Of a DNA stretch of 64,000 nucleotides, positions 8,942 through 17,741 are shown in pieces; the stretch's first letter is position 1, and each line of letters opens with the position of its first letter. The stretch covers positions 1 through 64,000 of the forward strand of contig JBLNBO010000018.1 of assembly GCA_050260055.1 (NCBI GenBank), in the 5' to 3' direction. The stretch is from JBLMYQ01 sp050260055 (GTDB lineage Bacteria > Bacillota > Clostridia > Acetivibrionales > UBA4821). The notes under the pieces are model-generated. The model did not search any database. It was not told where the DNA came from and worked only from the letters and a program-made list of their open reading frames with translations. A program made the position numbers and the translations under genes.

Positions 8942-10978
8942 TCACTCCTTGATACTTCTCATCATTGCCAGCTTATTGAGGTTGGTTTCAACAAATCTGA
9001 ACTCTCTTTCTGTTGGTACTATTTTCAAAATGGTGGTTTCATTTCCAACCTTGATTATTCCTTCTCCACGTGCACAGGTTCCTAAGAATATCGCTTCACC
9101 ATCTGTCAGTTTGAATACCTCTTGAAGATATTCGATTTCTGACCTATCCTGCTGTAGAAACAGCTTTATCTCAGATGTTGTAAGAACTGCTTGTACATTT
9201 TTATTTTCATAAAAGTCCTGGAACTTCTGAGATACAACCGCAAGTGAAACATTTCTTTTTCTAGCCCTTCTTGCCATGGTATTCAAAAAATCAACCGCCT
9301 CAGGAAATGGAAGAAGCATCCATGCTTCGTCTACAATAACTCTCTTTTTCCTGGCCTTTGATTTATCTTCGCTGTTTTTCTTAACATATTTTTCCCATAT
9401 CCAGGAAAGAAGGATCTGCTGTGCAAGAGGCCTTGCGAACTTCTCTTCCAGCCTTGAGATATCAAAATTGATGAATGGATAATCTTCCATAAGGTCAAAT
9501 GTTGACTGCCCATCAAAGTATGCCATCTGACCGCCAAATTTTCTTATATACTGCTTCATAACCTTTGTAAGATAACTGTAGTGGAATTGATAGTCAACAT
9601 TGGTGTTACCTTCAGCTTTTGTGCAAAGCCTGTCATACCAGGAACCTATTGTAGGCAGCATTTTCTTAGTCTTCTTTGAAACATCTATTCCTTCAATATC
9701 CTCATATACACCCTCATAAAGGCTTGCCGGTGAAGAATTTATTCCGGCTGCAGCATATTCTTCAGCTATTATTTCAGCAATAATCTGCTTTGTTATTTCG
9801 TTTACTACCTGGCTCTTTGTACTTCCTCTTGCCATTGTAAGAAGTACATTGGTAACGTCTTCAACCTTATTTTCGATACTTAATACATGTCTTTCCTTTC
9901 CTGTCATCTCATCTTTTACTATTTCTGTTTCAATATCAAAAGGATTTACAACAGTTTTGGAAGTTGGGCTAAATACTATGTTTATTCCTCCAAGGGATTC
10001 AGCAACCGAACCGTATTCTCCTTCAGCATCCAGCGCAATGCTTTCAATATTATTCAAAACTGATGAACGTGCCGTAAATGTTTTTATTGTAACACCCTTA
10101 CCAGCTCCAGACTTTCCAAATACAACAAGGTTGTAATTAGAAAGGGATGGATGAAAGTTATCAAATAAGACAGGTACCCCGGTCTGCTTGTTGAAGCCTA
10201 TCGGTATTCCGGTTTCATGACTGATATCTGAAAGAACAAAAGGAAATACTGTCCCCATTGTCCTTTTATCAAACATTTTACTCTTTTTAATTTTGTTGTC
10301 ACAGTAAGGAAGATTTGATTTAAAGGCATCTTCCTGTATTGCCCAGGCAGACCTTATTGTGATAAGGCTTTTTGACATTTCCATTCTAAGAAGTTCGGAA
10401 AGCTTATTCAACTGTTCCATTGAGTCTGCAAAAATTGTACATACAACTGTAGATTCATAAAGTTTATTAAAACCTGCAGCAATCTCGTCTCTGAGCTTCT
10501 CAGTCTCAAATCTTTTGTCAGTGATTATGCTTTCTCTATTAATATCGCCTCTCTTTGCTGCAACGATTCTTTCGGATTCCAAATCATTAATTATTGCGTT
10601 AAGGTCTCTTTGAGTTTTTCCTTCATCAAGAGGTTTTATAAAAACAGAAGTATTAATATCTCCAAAATTGTACATGTTTCTTAAAAAATCAGCGAATATT
10701 GCCATTCTAGGAAGGTCAGAAATATAAAACGAGCGGGCATATCTTGTTGTTCTTGATACTACCTCCATCTCGTTTAGCCGTGATGAGTTTATACCTGAAG
10801 GCTTAATAATATCCTTGAGGCTTTTTTGGTTCTCAAGTAAAATGTTTGACTGTTTTGCTTGGGAATCTATAAGGGACATATCTTCCGATTTTTTCCCTTT
10901 TATTTCTTTTCCGCCAGCTACTTCAGTTATTTCTTGTTCTTCAGTTTTCTTTTCATCTTTTCTTTTGGAAAAAAACAT
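8942..10978 (-). CDS. virB4: VirB4/TrsE-family conjugation ATPase
   Basis: This 678-aa cytoplasmic ATPase would power assembly of the secretion channel and transport through it. Walker A is GKSGAGKG near residue 290. Walker B is VIVDEAWMLL, followed by an SQKFQDF stretch typical of the VirB4/TraC family. The N-terminal 250 residues carry the usual VirB4 domain. The start at 10978 is supported by AAGGGGGG 8 nt upstream. The longer reading would overlap the preceding gene, which stops at 10998. It is the most confidently identified gene of the operon and sits where virB4 usually does, after prgI. Confidence 0.93.
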   Translation of the reverse strand: MFFSKRKDEKKTEEQEITEVAGGKEIKGKKSEDMSLIDSQAKQSNILLENQKSLKDIIKPSGINSSRLNEMEVVSRTTRYARSFYISDLPRMAIFADFLRNMYNFGDINTSVFIKPLDEGKTQRDLNAIINDLESERIVAAKRGDINRESIITDKRFETEKLRDEIAAGFNKLYESTVVCTIFADSMEQLNKLSELLRMEMSKSLITIRSAWAIQEDAFKSNLPYCDNKIKKSKMFDKRTMGTVFPFVLSDISHETGIPIGFNKQTGVPVLFDNFHPSLSNYNLVVFGKSGAGKGVTIKTFTARSSVLNNIESIALDAEGEYGSVAESLGGINIVFSPTSKTVVNPFDIETEIVKDEMTGKERHVLSIENKVEDVTNVLLTMARGSTKSQVVNEITKQIIAEIIAEEYAAAGINSSPASLYEGVYEDIEGIDVSKKTKKMLPTIGSWYDRLCTKAEGNTNVDYQFHYSYLTKVMKQYIRKFGGQMAYFDGQSTFDLMEDYPFINFDISRLEEKFARPLAQQILLSWIWEKYVKKNSEDKSKARKKRVIVDEAWMLLPFPEAVDFLNTMARRARKRNVSLAVVSQKFQDFYENKNVQAVLTTSEIKLFLQQDRSEIEYLQEVFKLTDGEAIFLGTCARGEGIIKVGNETTILKIVPTEREFRFVETNLNKLAMMRSIKE

Positions 10979-10997
10979 TTGAGCGCCCCCCTTATTT

Positions 10998-12023
10998 TTA
11001 GGCAGTTTCCTGTTCCTTTGCACTTTCAAGCAAATATGCTTCTGATACTTCTTCTTCCTCATCCGGAACACCATATTTTTCATTCAATAAGAATAGCTGG
11101 TCGTCCAATCCGATTTCTACTGAAATCGGAGATGCCTGTTTTATAGTAAGTGCACTTTCTGTAGTAGAGAACAATCGATAGAACCCTGCTTCCATGTTGT
11201 CCTTTAATCTATATAATTCAGCATCATCCCTGTTGAAAGCAACATATAGAAGTTCTGCAAGTTCATTAGAATTTAATATTTTTGAATCTATACTACATCC
11301 CATAAGAGCGCCGACAATACTTTGCCCCCTGGTTAAGAGCTCAGTATATGCCATATCAAGAATTTCTTTCTCTGTAAAATTCGTCATAAGACCGATTTCT
11401 TCAATATGATATGTTAGGACCATATAGTACTTATATTGTAAAACATTTTTGTTAATGCTCATTTTTTCGATGTTATCTTTCAAATCCACTGCATATTCTA
11501 ACAGATTCTGCTTCCTTTCCATTTCGTATGAAAGCATTCCTAACTTTTCGGTATCTTCAGGATTTTTTAATTTGATTGCATCAAATTCTTCACTTAATGT
11601 GTTTACTTCTTTTTCTATGCTTCTAATCTTTTCATTATATGTCTTAAGGCTGTCTTTAAGATCAACCTTCCTTGTCTGTACATACATTTGAACCGGAAAC
11701 CTAAGGAAGTTCAACAACTCAATAAAACTTTCCTCAATCATGATTTTTTCATCTGCAGACATAAGGTCGTAGTTTATTCCGGAACAGTTTATTACCATTG
11801 TAAACATCGAACCATTTTTTCGAATAATCATATTATTATAAATCTTATCAAAATCAAGAAATGATTCCACATTTTCCACTCTGAAATCATATTTCTTATT
11901 TACCGTAGTATTTAATTCTTTAGTTTCTTTCTTCTTTTCTTTCTTCTGCTGGGAATACATAATAACACCAGTTACTAATACAATAAGAAAGAAAATATTC
12001 AAAACGTTATAAACAAATCCCAT
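10998..12023 (-). CDS. Membrane-anchored VirB4-N-terminal-domain-like (TrsD-like) protein
   Basis: The 341-aa protein has one N-terminal membrane segment (residues 3-22), a lysine-rich linker and a cytoplasmic body. Residues about 65-125 (INCSGINYDLMSADEK, then a segment beginning FPVQMYVQTRKVDL) resemble the N-terminal domain of VirB4/TraC ATPases. No Walker motifs are present. A long helical part near 125-200 is probably coiled coil. The next gene encodes a complete VirB4, so this is an additional N-domain partner, comparable in position to TrsD of staphylococcal plasmids (inference). The ATG at 12023 has AGGAGG at 8 nt. It probably tethers VirB4 to the membrane. Confidence 0.6.
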   Translation of the reverse strand: MGFVYNVLNIFFLIVLVTGVIMYSQQKKEKKKETKELNTTVNKKYDFRVENVESFLDFDKIYNNMIIRKNGSMFTMVINCSGINYDLMSADEKIMIEESFIELLNFLRFPVQMYVQTRKVDLKDSLKTYNEKIRSIEKEVNTLSEEFDAIKLKNPEDTEKLGMLSYEMERKQNLLEYAVDLKDNIEKMSINKNVLQYKYYMVLTYHIEEIGLMTNFTEKEILDMAYTELLTRGQSIVGALMGCSIDSKILNSNELAELLYVAFNRDDAELYRLKDNMEAGFYRLFSTTESALTIKQASPISVEIGLDDQLFLLNEKYGVPDEEEEVSEAYLLESAKEQETA

Positions 12024-12072
12024 CAGGTAATCCTCCTGACCTAGTATAATCTTAAGTACTTGCCTACAATAA

Positions 12073-12402
12073 TTACTGCTTTTTGGTTATATAAATGCAT
12101 TTTTTCATGTTGAAGTTTATATATCTCCAGATAATATCATCTATTGATTCCCCGCCAGTATCTTTAAAAAACTGAAATGCATTTGTTTCTGGAATCTTTA
12201 AAGCACCTATTGCAAAGGATATAAGAGATATTACCAATAAGATAATCAATCCGGTCAGCTGGAGTCCGATTGTTTTTAGAATAAAATATATTACTGCTCC
12301 AAATACAATACCTGCTACCGTAAATATAAAAGATTTGGGAGAAAAGAAGTACAGTATTCTCGTTTCTCCACGTACATCCCTTGGAATAAGATAACTTCTC
12401 AT
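12073..12402 (-). CDS. prgI: PrgI-family membrane protein of the T4SS
   Basis: This 109-aa protein has two adjacent membrane segments (about residues 27-46 and 50-70). It is preceded by an IPRDV...FFSPKSF stretch and followed by a soluble C-terminus containing FQFFKDTGGE. Length, topology and position just before the VirB4 genes match the PrgI family (VirB3-like) of Gram-positive conjugation systems. The ATG at 12402 follows AAGGAGG. PrgI/VirB3 proteins hold the VirB4 ATPase at the membrane. Confidence 0.8.
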   Translation of the reverse strand: MRSYLIPRDVRGETRILYFFSPKSFIFTVAGIVFGAVIYFILKTIGLQLTGLIILLVISLISFAIGALKIPETNAFQFFKDTGGESIDDIIWRYINFNMKKCIYITKKQ

Positions 12403-12481
12403 CAAAGCCCTCCTTATTTAGTCAAATGAGGGATTTAAAACCAAATCCCTCATTACTTCTAAATTTTAAGTTATATTCGTT

Positions 12482-12883
12482 TTAAACTGCAGTCTTTGTA
12501 ACGAGGTTGTAAATCCATTCAGCAAGAGGTCCGCATCCAAAGAGTAATGCCGCACCAATAAGATAGTTCCATGCCTGCTCTTTAAGGTCACTCTTCTTGT
12601 TCGGATTCGCTGTCATCCACTTAATACCAAACACAACAAGCATTACCGTACCCAAACATATACCAATCAATTTAATGCCATATACAATATTTGCTCCAAA
12701 TTTCCTTACATTGTTTTCTACATTGGCATCAGTAGCACTTTGGGATTGGTTTTTTAACTGATCGATTTGATTTCCAACATCCATACTGCCTAAGGTTGCA
12801 GCATAGCACATTACCCCAAAAACAAGTGTACTCATTATTATTAGTATCATAAGCAAAGGCAGAGTTTTAGCTAAAAGTTTCAT
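12482..12883 (-). CDS. VirB2/TrbC-like pilin, copy 3
   Basis: The 133-aa protein has a signal peptide (residues 1-27, ending near YAA), a short variable extracellular part, then two membrane segments. These are separated by the basic loop MTANPNKKSDLKEQAWNYL. This is the VirB2/TrbC topology. The ATG at 12883 has AAGAAAGGGG upstream; the longer open frame before it runs through the neighbouring pilin gene out of phase and is not coding. It is the third of three tandem paralogues (with 12901-13275 and 13338-13763), which share the G.(R/K)WF/MTA...K..L..(Q/K)..YL(I/V)GA core. Confidence 0.78.
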   Translation of the reverse strand: MKLLAKTLPLLMILIIMSTLVFGVMCYAATLGSMDVGNQIDQLKNQSQSATDANVENNVRKFGANIVYGIKLIGICLGTVMLVVFGIKWMTANPNKKSDLKEQAWNYLIGAALLFGCGPLAEWIYNLVTKTAV

Positions 12884-12900
12884 AATATAACCCCTTTCTT

Positions 12901-13275
12901 TCATTTTAATAAGTGAATCAGTGATGTGGTTTCTTTTACCGGCGAAATATATATTGCTCCAGCGACAAATTCTATTATGTTTTTTGCAACAAATGTGCCT
13001 CCAAAAATCAACAACGCACCAACCAGATATACCCACGCCTGGCTTTTTAAACTTGCTCTTTCGGAGGAATTTGCCATAAACCATCTTATTCCATAAACAA
13101 CCAGGACACCTATAGCAAATATACTTCCAGCAATCTGGATATAACCAAGCGCTTCGGCTCCTACTTTTGTTACATCATCAAGCTCTCCTGCGGCAAAAAC
13201 AATGCCGCTTGTCTGGAACAACAAAGCCGAAAATATAAATAAATAAATTAGAAACCTAATTTTAGCATTTTTCAT
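12901..13275 (-). CDS. VirB2/TrbC-like pilin, copy 2
   Basis: This 124-aa paralogue of the flanking pilins has a signal peptide ending near VFAAG (about residue 29) and two membrane segments. These flank the loop RWFMANSSERASLKSQAWVY, followed by LVGALLIFGG. It lies between copies 1 and 3 on the same strand, with short gaps. The ribosome site is AAAGGAATG. Its C-terminus is longer and less hydrophobic than that of its sisters. The three copies may form a mixed pilus or be alternative subunits. Confidence 0.78.
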   Translation of the reverse strand: MKNAKIRFLIYLFIFSALLFQTSGIVFAAGELDDVTKVGAEALGYIQIAGSIFAIGVLVVYGIRWFMANSSERASLKSQAWVYLVGALLIFGGTFVAKNIIEFVAGAIYISPVKETTSLIHLLK

Positions 13276-13337
13276 AAGTTACATTCCTTTCATTCAAATT
13301 AAAGGAATATTGGTTTAAGCTACTATGATTATAGACA

Positions 13338-13763
13338 TTACGGGGTGCCTGTACCAGTTACAGTCGTTACCATGTTAGCCATCCATCCCATTATCTGTGC
13401 AGCTCCGAAGGTAATAAGTGCTCCTATTAGATAACCAACAAGCTTTTCCTTAAGTTCGGCTTTTTTCTGAACGCTTGCAGTAAACCACTGTATACCGAAA
13501 AGAGCAAGAATTGCAACAGCTATTATACTACCGCCAATCTGTATGTATCTGAAAACAGCTCCCATTATCTTTCTGATTCCATTCTCGGCACCACCAATAT
13601 CAACATTCTGACTGCTAATTTTCCCCGGGCTGAAATCGCCAGTATCCCCTGGTGTTGGAGGGTCTCCAACAGCAGCATATGCAACAGAACCAATACTTAA
13701 AAAGAATGTTGCCATCATTGTCATTACGAATATTAGTAGAACGATTCTTGATAAACTTTTCAT
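13338..13763 (-). CDS. VirB2/TrbC-like pilin, copy 1 (first gene of the T4SS operon)
   Basis: The 141-aa product has a signal peptide (cleavage near AYAAVG, residue ~30) and a Pro/Gly/Asp-rich extracellular segment. Two membrane segments flank IQWFTASVQKKAELKEKLV, the same core as the two downstream copies. AAGGAGG lies 7 nt before the ATG. As the first gene after the promoter at 13860-13888, it should be the most strongly expressed subunit, as is usual for pilins. Confidence 0.8.
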   Translation of the reverse strand: MKSLSRIVLLIFVMTMMATFFLSIGSVAYAAVGDPPTPGDTGDFSPGKISSQNVDIGGAENGIRKIMGAVFRYIQIGGSIIAVAILALFGIQWFTASVQKKAELKEKLVGYLIGALITFGAAQIMGWMANMVTTVTGTGTP

Positions 13764-13859
13764 ACAGTTTCCTCCTTGTTATTTATTTAAAATTTAATTA
13801 CAATCATTTACAGAATTTTATCTAAAACCCTCCTTTTTTTCAAAATCTACCTTAATTTT

Positions 13860-13888
13860 ATTTTATAATAAAAGCTCTGTAAATACAA
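13860..13888 (-). promoter_or_regulatory. Probable promoter of the type IV secretion operon
   Basis: Reading the minus strand: TTGTAT (83-88 of the 13800s), a 17-bp spacer, then TAAAAT (13860-13865). It lies about 100 bp upstream of pilin copy 1. No other candidate of this quality is seen before the first gene. Confidence 0.5.
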
Positions 13889-13931
13889 GCTTTTACTGTG
13901 CTCTAAAATAAACAAAAATTTACTCTTTTTT

Positions 13932-13948
13932 TTGTGCATGTTGCACAA
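13932..13948. promoter_or_regulatory. Palindrome TTGTGCA-N3-TGCACAA, possible operator
   Basis: A perfect 7-bp inverted repeat with a 3-bp centre lies 43 bp upstream of the -35 box of the secretion operon and 58 bp upstream of the -35 of the tRNA-Trp promoter. Its size suits a homodimeric regulator. No regulator gene is adjacent, so the binding protein is unknown. Confidence 0.4.
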
Positions 13949-14006
13949 TAATACATTTCATAGTATTTACCCATTCAGAAACCTATTAAAAACCTTTAAG
14001 CTTAAG

Positions 14007-14035
14007 TTGACACCTTCCGTATTATGTATTATAAT
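14007..14035 (+). promoter_or_regulatory. Consensus promoter of tRNA-Trp
   Basis: TTGACA at 14007-14012, a 17-bp spacer and TATAAT at 14030-14035 are all at consensus. The tRNA begins 13 nt downstream of the -10 box. Confidence 0.85.
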
Positions 14036-14048
14036 ATTTTTCACACAT

Positions 14049-14123
14049 AGGGGAGTGGCTCAATGGTAGAGTAGCGGTCTCCAAAACCGTCGGTTGCAGG
14101 TTCGAGTCCTGTCTCCCCTGCCA
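14049..14123 (+). tRNA. tRNA-Trp (anticodon CCA)
   Basis: A full cloverleaf is present: acceptor AGGGGAG pairs with CTCCCCT, the T arm contains GGTTCGAGTCC, and the anticodon loop has CCA. Discriminator G and an encoded CCA end the gene. It is monocistronic, with its own promoter and terminator. Confidence 0.95.
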
Positions 14124-14140
14124 TTTCATTTCAAGCAGTA

Positions 14141-14168
14141 GATAGTAGGATTGTACTATCTTTTTTTT
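14141..14168 (+). terminator. Intrinsic terminator after tRNA-Trp
   Basis: GATAGTA (14141-14147) pairs with TACTATC (14154-14160), followed directly by eight T residues. Confidence 0.85.
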
Positions 14169-14290
14169 ATGGATTTATTAAGACAGCATTAATTTTGGTT
14201 AAAGATGATTACCTTTTCCAAGCCGGTTCAATGTTAGTAAAAGCTAGATATTGTTCTGCTATATCGTATTTCTTTGGAAATATCCATAAG

Positions 14291-14323
14291 AAAACCCTTG
14301 GGTCTTATTCTCCAAGGGTTTTT
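14291..14323 (-). terminator. Terminator of the DEAD-box helicase gene
   Basis: An 11-bp stem (AAAACCCTTGG / CCAAGGGTTTT) with a 10-nt loop lies just after the helicase stop codon, with short T runs on both sides. It is probably bidirectional. Confidence 0.7.
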
Positions 14324-14327
14324 CTGT

Positions 14328-15950
14328 TTATTTCTTATTTGCTTTTTCAATATTAATCTTTCTGCCGTTTATCTTATTGTTCTTCATTATAGTTAAGACC
14401 TCTGCAGCATATTCCCTTGGAACCTCGACAAATGTGAATGTATTAAATATATCAATGGCTCCAATTAGTTTTCCTGGAAGCTTGGTGCTTGAAGCAATAC
14501 TTTCCACTATATGCCTCGGCTCGATTTTGTCTACCCTTCCGGCATTTATAAATAGCCTTATCATTCCGCCTTCATTCTCGGAAAAGTCAACCATTTCTTT
14601 CCCTTTTCTAGTATCATTTTGTACAACCTCATCATCAATTCCAATAGCCATTTTCAAAAAGGCAGCCGCTATGTCAAGGCTTGTAATATAATTCTCCGGA
14701 CCATTATTTATGCTAATATCCTCAAGCATTTTCTCAACATAATTTACATATTTGTTAAAGCGTCCTTCCGAAATTGTCTCTCTTAGTTTTTCCAACACGT
14801 TATTAACTCTGGTTTCTTCAACATCCATCATTGATGGTGGTTTCTCCTGTTTTATCAATGATTTCGTATATCTTTGTATATCTCTTAGTTTATATAACTC
14901 CCGGCCGGATACAAAGGTGAATGCCTTTCCTGCCTTTCCTGCCCTTCCGGTTCTTCCAATCCTATGGACATAATATTCTTCGTCATTTGGTATGTCATAG
15001 TTGACAACCGCCTCTATATTGTCAACATCTATTCCGCGAGCGGCAACATCAGTTGCAATAAGAATATCAACCGCACCTTTCCTGAATTTTGTCATTACCC
15101 TGTCTCTCTGCCCTTGTTTCATATCTCCGTGAAGCGCTTCTGCCGCATATCCTCTTGATTGTAGGTTGGCCGTCAGTTCATCGACACGCCTTTTCGTATT
15201 GCAAAAAACCATAATAAGCTTCATATTATATGCATCGATTATTCTAGATAGTAAATCCAGCTTTGCCGGCTCTCTGACTTCAAAGTAGTACTGTTCTATG
15301 CTTGGAACAGTCAACTCCCTGTGAACAGCTTTAACCATTACAGCATTCTTTTGATATTTATCTGTCAAATCCAATATTTCTTTTGGCATTGTAGCCGAAA
15401 ATAATATTGTCTGTCTTTTTTCTGGAACCTCCTGAAGAATAGTGTCTATATCTTCTCTAAAGCCCATATTAAGCATTTCATCCGCCTCATCAAGCACTAT
15501 CATCTTTAAGCTTCCAAGTTTTAAGGTATGGCGCCTCATATGGTCCATTACCCTTCCTGGTGTTCCTACAATAATTTGGGGACGGTTTTTCAATGCAGTT
15601 ATCTGACGTTCAATCGGCTGTCCTCCATATACTGGCAGTATTCTAATACCCCTTTTATATTTTGCAACATTTTTCATCTCTTCTGCTACCTGTATTGCAA
15701 GTTCTCTTGTAGGGCACAGCACCATTGCTTGTACAAAATGCTCTTCATGATTTATCATCTCAATTGCAGGTATGCCAAATGCGCAGGTCTTCCCTGTACC
15801 GGTCTGGGCCTGTCCGATTACATCCCGTCCATTCATAATGTGCGGGATTGATTGGCTCTGTATAGGCATAGCTTCTTCAAATCCCATCTCAAGAATTGCT
15901 TTCTGAACCTCCTTAGAAAGGTTCAAATCTTTAAAATTAATGTTTTCCAT
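14328..15950 (-). CDS. DEAD-box ATP-dependent RNA helicase with DbpA-type C-terminal domain
   Basis: This 540-aa RNA helicase would act in ribosome assembly and mRNA turnover, typically induced by cold. Motifs in order: Q motif near residue 30, AQTGTGKT (I), PTRELA (Ia), GTPGR, DEAD (II), SAT (III), ATDVAARGID (V) and HRIGRTGRAG (VI). Residues about 465-538 form a DbpA-like RNA-binding domain. The ATG at 15950 is preferred, since AAAGGA lies about 7 nt before it; the ATG two codons earlier overlaps the ribosome site. It is a single-gene unit with its own terminator. CshA/DeaD-type naming is plausible, but I cannot separate the subfamilies by eye. Confidence 0.93.
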   Translation of the reverse strand: MENINFKDLNLSKEVQKAILEMGFEEAMPIQSQSIPHIMNGRDVIGQAQTGTGKTCAFGIPAIEMINHEEHFVQAMVLCPTRELAIQVAEEMKNVAKYKRGIRILPVYGGQPIERQITALKNRPQIIVGTPGRVMDHMRRHTLKLGSLKMIVLDEADEMLNMGFREDIDTILQEVPEKRQTILFSATMPKEILDLTDKYQKNAVMVKAVHRELTVPSIEQYYFEVREPAKLDLLSRIIDAYNMKLIMVFCNTKRRVDELTANLQSRGYAAEALHGDMKQGQRDRVMTKFRKGAVDILIATDVAARGIDVDNIEAVVNYDIPNDEEYYVHRIGRTGRAGKAGKAFTFVSGRELYKLRDIQRYTKSLIKQEKPPSMMDVEETRVNNVLEKLRETISEGRFNKYVNYVEKMLEDISINNGPENYITSLDIAAAFLKMAIGIDDEVVQNDTRKGKEMVDFSENEGGMIRLFINAGRVDKIEPRHIVESIASSTKLPGKLIGAIDIFNTFTFVEVPREYAAEVLTIMKNNKINGRKINIEKANKK

Positions 15951-16119
15951 TTTCATTTCCTTTTTTATTTAATAATTTCTCAATCAGTTTCAGTGCTGTC
16001 AATCAACCTTCAAAAGCTCTGTTTCAGGTTTTAAATATTTAGCAAAAAAGAGTTATCTATTTTAAACTGCTTGAACATATAGATTATATTCGATTTCAGC
16101 ACTAATAGCAAATCTTATT

Positions 16120-17568
16120 TTAATAGGCTTTTTTATAAAATACAAAATTTGAATCCTCATAGAGTTTTTTAAATCCCTGATCACTCGAAAGCACAGTATT
16201 TATCGAGGAATCCCTATATACCAAAGCGCAATTAAGCTTATATTTGTCAAATATTTTCCTATGGGGCTCTCTTATCCATTCACAATCATAATAATCTTTT
16301 ATTACTTCAACCTTTGGCGAATACATTGTGGTATAAGGCTCTGCCCTAGAGTCAATAAATACTTTTATATCATTTAATATAATATAGCTCCCAAAATCAT
16401 ATTGATTGAATATTCTCATAGTGGACAAATTTTCATTTTGTTTGATATATTTTATAGCTTCTACAGGATAGTTCCTGCCGTCAACATACGACCATTGAAA
16501 TAGATTCGGTACTGCATAAAGAGAAAATGAAATGCATAACAAAGCAACTTGAATTCTTGATGGTTTAAGCATTATATTATGCTGACTTATATCACAGTCT
16601 TTTATAGTATCTGCAATGTAATCTGAGCACACAATTGCCGCAATGATAAAAAACAATGCACAATGCCTTATCGAGGTTAGCGACATGAATATTGATCCAA
16701 AAAGGAGAAAGAAGTGATGCATTTTTATTTGTTTTTTGGTTATTAGAAATAATACGAAAACCAAGGCCGCAAAGAAAAACAGATTCAATCCTGCAGGTCC
16801 TTTAAAATTCGGGGACGAAAACTCTTTTATTCCTAAAGTCGTACCTATTAGATTTGCTCTAACTATTATGCCTATTTGTTGTAACCCAAAAGGATTGATT
16901 AGACCAACGACCCCTCCAATAACAAATGGGATAAATAACTTTTTTAAATGGGGATTTTTTTGGCATGAAAATCTACCTATTGTAATTCCTAGCATATTAG
17001 TGAAATAGGGTAAGAATAATATAAAATAAAACGGCCAAGCACCATAATGGATGTTAATTATTATCAGAGAAAGTATAGGAAGCATTATAATCCATTTATT
17101 TTTCCCGTCCTTAAGAAATGACTCTATAAAAAAGATTTCTAAAATAAACAATGCGTAACTAAAAACCTGTGCACGTAGTGTTATGAAATCAGTTAATGCA
17201 AAAATGGTAGCACCTGATATTATTAACGATAATATCCTATTCGACGACACCTTATAACATGTAATATACAATAATGAAAAAATCAAGCAGGTCCATAATA
17301 ACAGTAGTAAATATAGGCCAGGGAACCCTCCGAATTTATATACAAAATAAATTACCGGCGTTAAGAGCCAATGATTTGGAAAGCACTTCAGATTATCATG
17401 AATTGAAAATTGATCTATGGTAGTTATACCATGATTGGTTATGTATTCTCCTACTTTAATGTCATAAAAAGTATCATTTTGAAAACTTTTTGGTACAGTT
17501 CCAAATGAGATAATAATCATTACAAAGAGAAATACCAAAGCGAAGCGTATTTTTGAATTCTTTATCAT
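16120..17568 (-). CDS. Polytopic membrane protein, GT-C glycosyltransferase-like
   Basis: The 482-aa protein has about 10-12 membrane segments and a soluble C-terminal third of about 100 residues. An early acidic stretch (NDTFYDIKVGEYITNHG, first extracellular loop) resembles the D/E-containing loop of GT-C lipid-linked sugar transferases and related uncharacterised families. The C-terminal domain has FNQYDFGSYIIL and DSRAEPY, seen in similar proteins. The start at 17568 has AAAGGAG at 8 nt; the longer frame lacks a ribosome site. It stands alone on the minus strand. Enzymatic activity is inferred only from topology. Confidence 0.5.
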   Translation of the reverse strand: MIKNSKIRFALVFLFVMIIISFGTVPKSFQNDTFYDIKVGEYITNHGITTIDQFSIHDNLKCFPNHWLLTPVIYFVYKFGGFPGLYLLLLLWTCLIFSLLYITCYKVSSNRILSLIISGATIFALTDFITLRAQVFSYALFILEIFFIESFLKDGKNKWIIMLPILSLIIINIHYGAWPFYFILFLPYFTNMLGITIGRFSCQKNPHLKKLFIPFVIGGVVGLINPFGLQQIGIIVRANLIGTTLGIKEFSSPNFKGPAGLNLFFFAALVFVLFLITKKQIKMHHFFLLFGSIFMSLTSIRHCALFFIIAAIVCSDYIADTIKDCDISQHNIMLKPSRIQVALLCISFSLYAVPNLFQWSYVDGRNYPVEAIKYIKQNENLSTMRIFNQYDFGSYIILNDIKVFIDSRAEPYTTMYSPKVEVIKDYYDCEWIREPHRKIFDKYKLNCALVYRDSSINTVLSSDQGFKKLYEDSNFVFYKKAY

Positions 17569-17711
17569 ATGTTTTTCTCCTTTGCCTCTATACCAAAAAA
17601 ATAACATATGCATTTTTAAAAGTCAAATTCAGCCAAATTATATTCTGTTCTGAAGTAACAGCATAAAAATCTATTATTTTTTTCATTAATTTAATATTGA
17701 ATTTTAAAATA

Positions 17712-17741
17712 TTGTCTTAAAAATCATATCCATGATATAAT
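17712..17741 (+). promoter_or_regulatory. Probable promoter of the 173-aa membrane protein gene
   Basis: TTGTCT, an 18-bp spacer, then TATAAT. It leaves a leader of about 105 nt that contains an additional ribosome-site-like AGGAGGTG near 17799 with no start codon in range. Confidence 0.5.

Noticed and set aside
13820..13845. A leader peptide with AGGAGGG in front of the pilin operon
   Set aside because: No start codon follows within ribosome-site range before stops.
14049..14123. tRNA-Trp as the attachment site of an integrated T4SS element
   Set aside because: The secretion operon lies on the 5' side of the tRNA, and no copy of the tRNA 3' end or integrase is visible at the other border.
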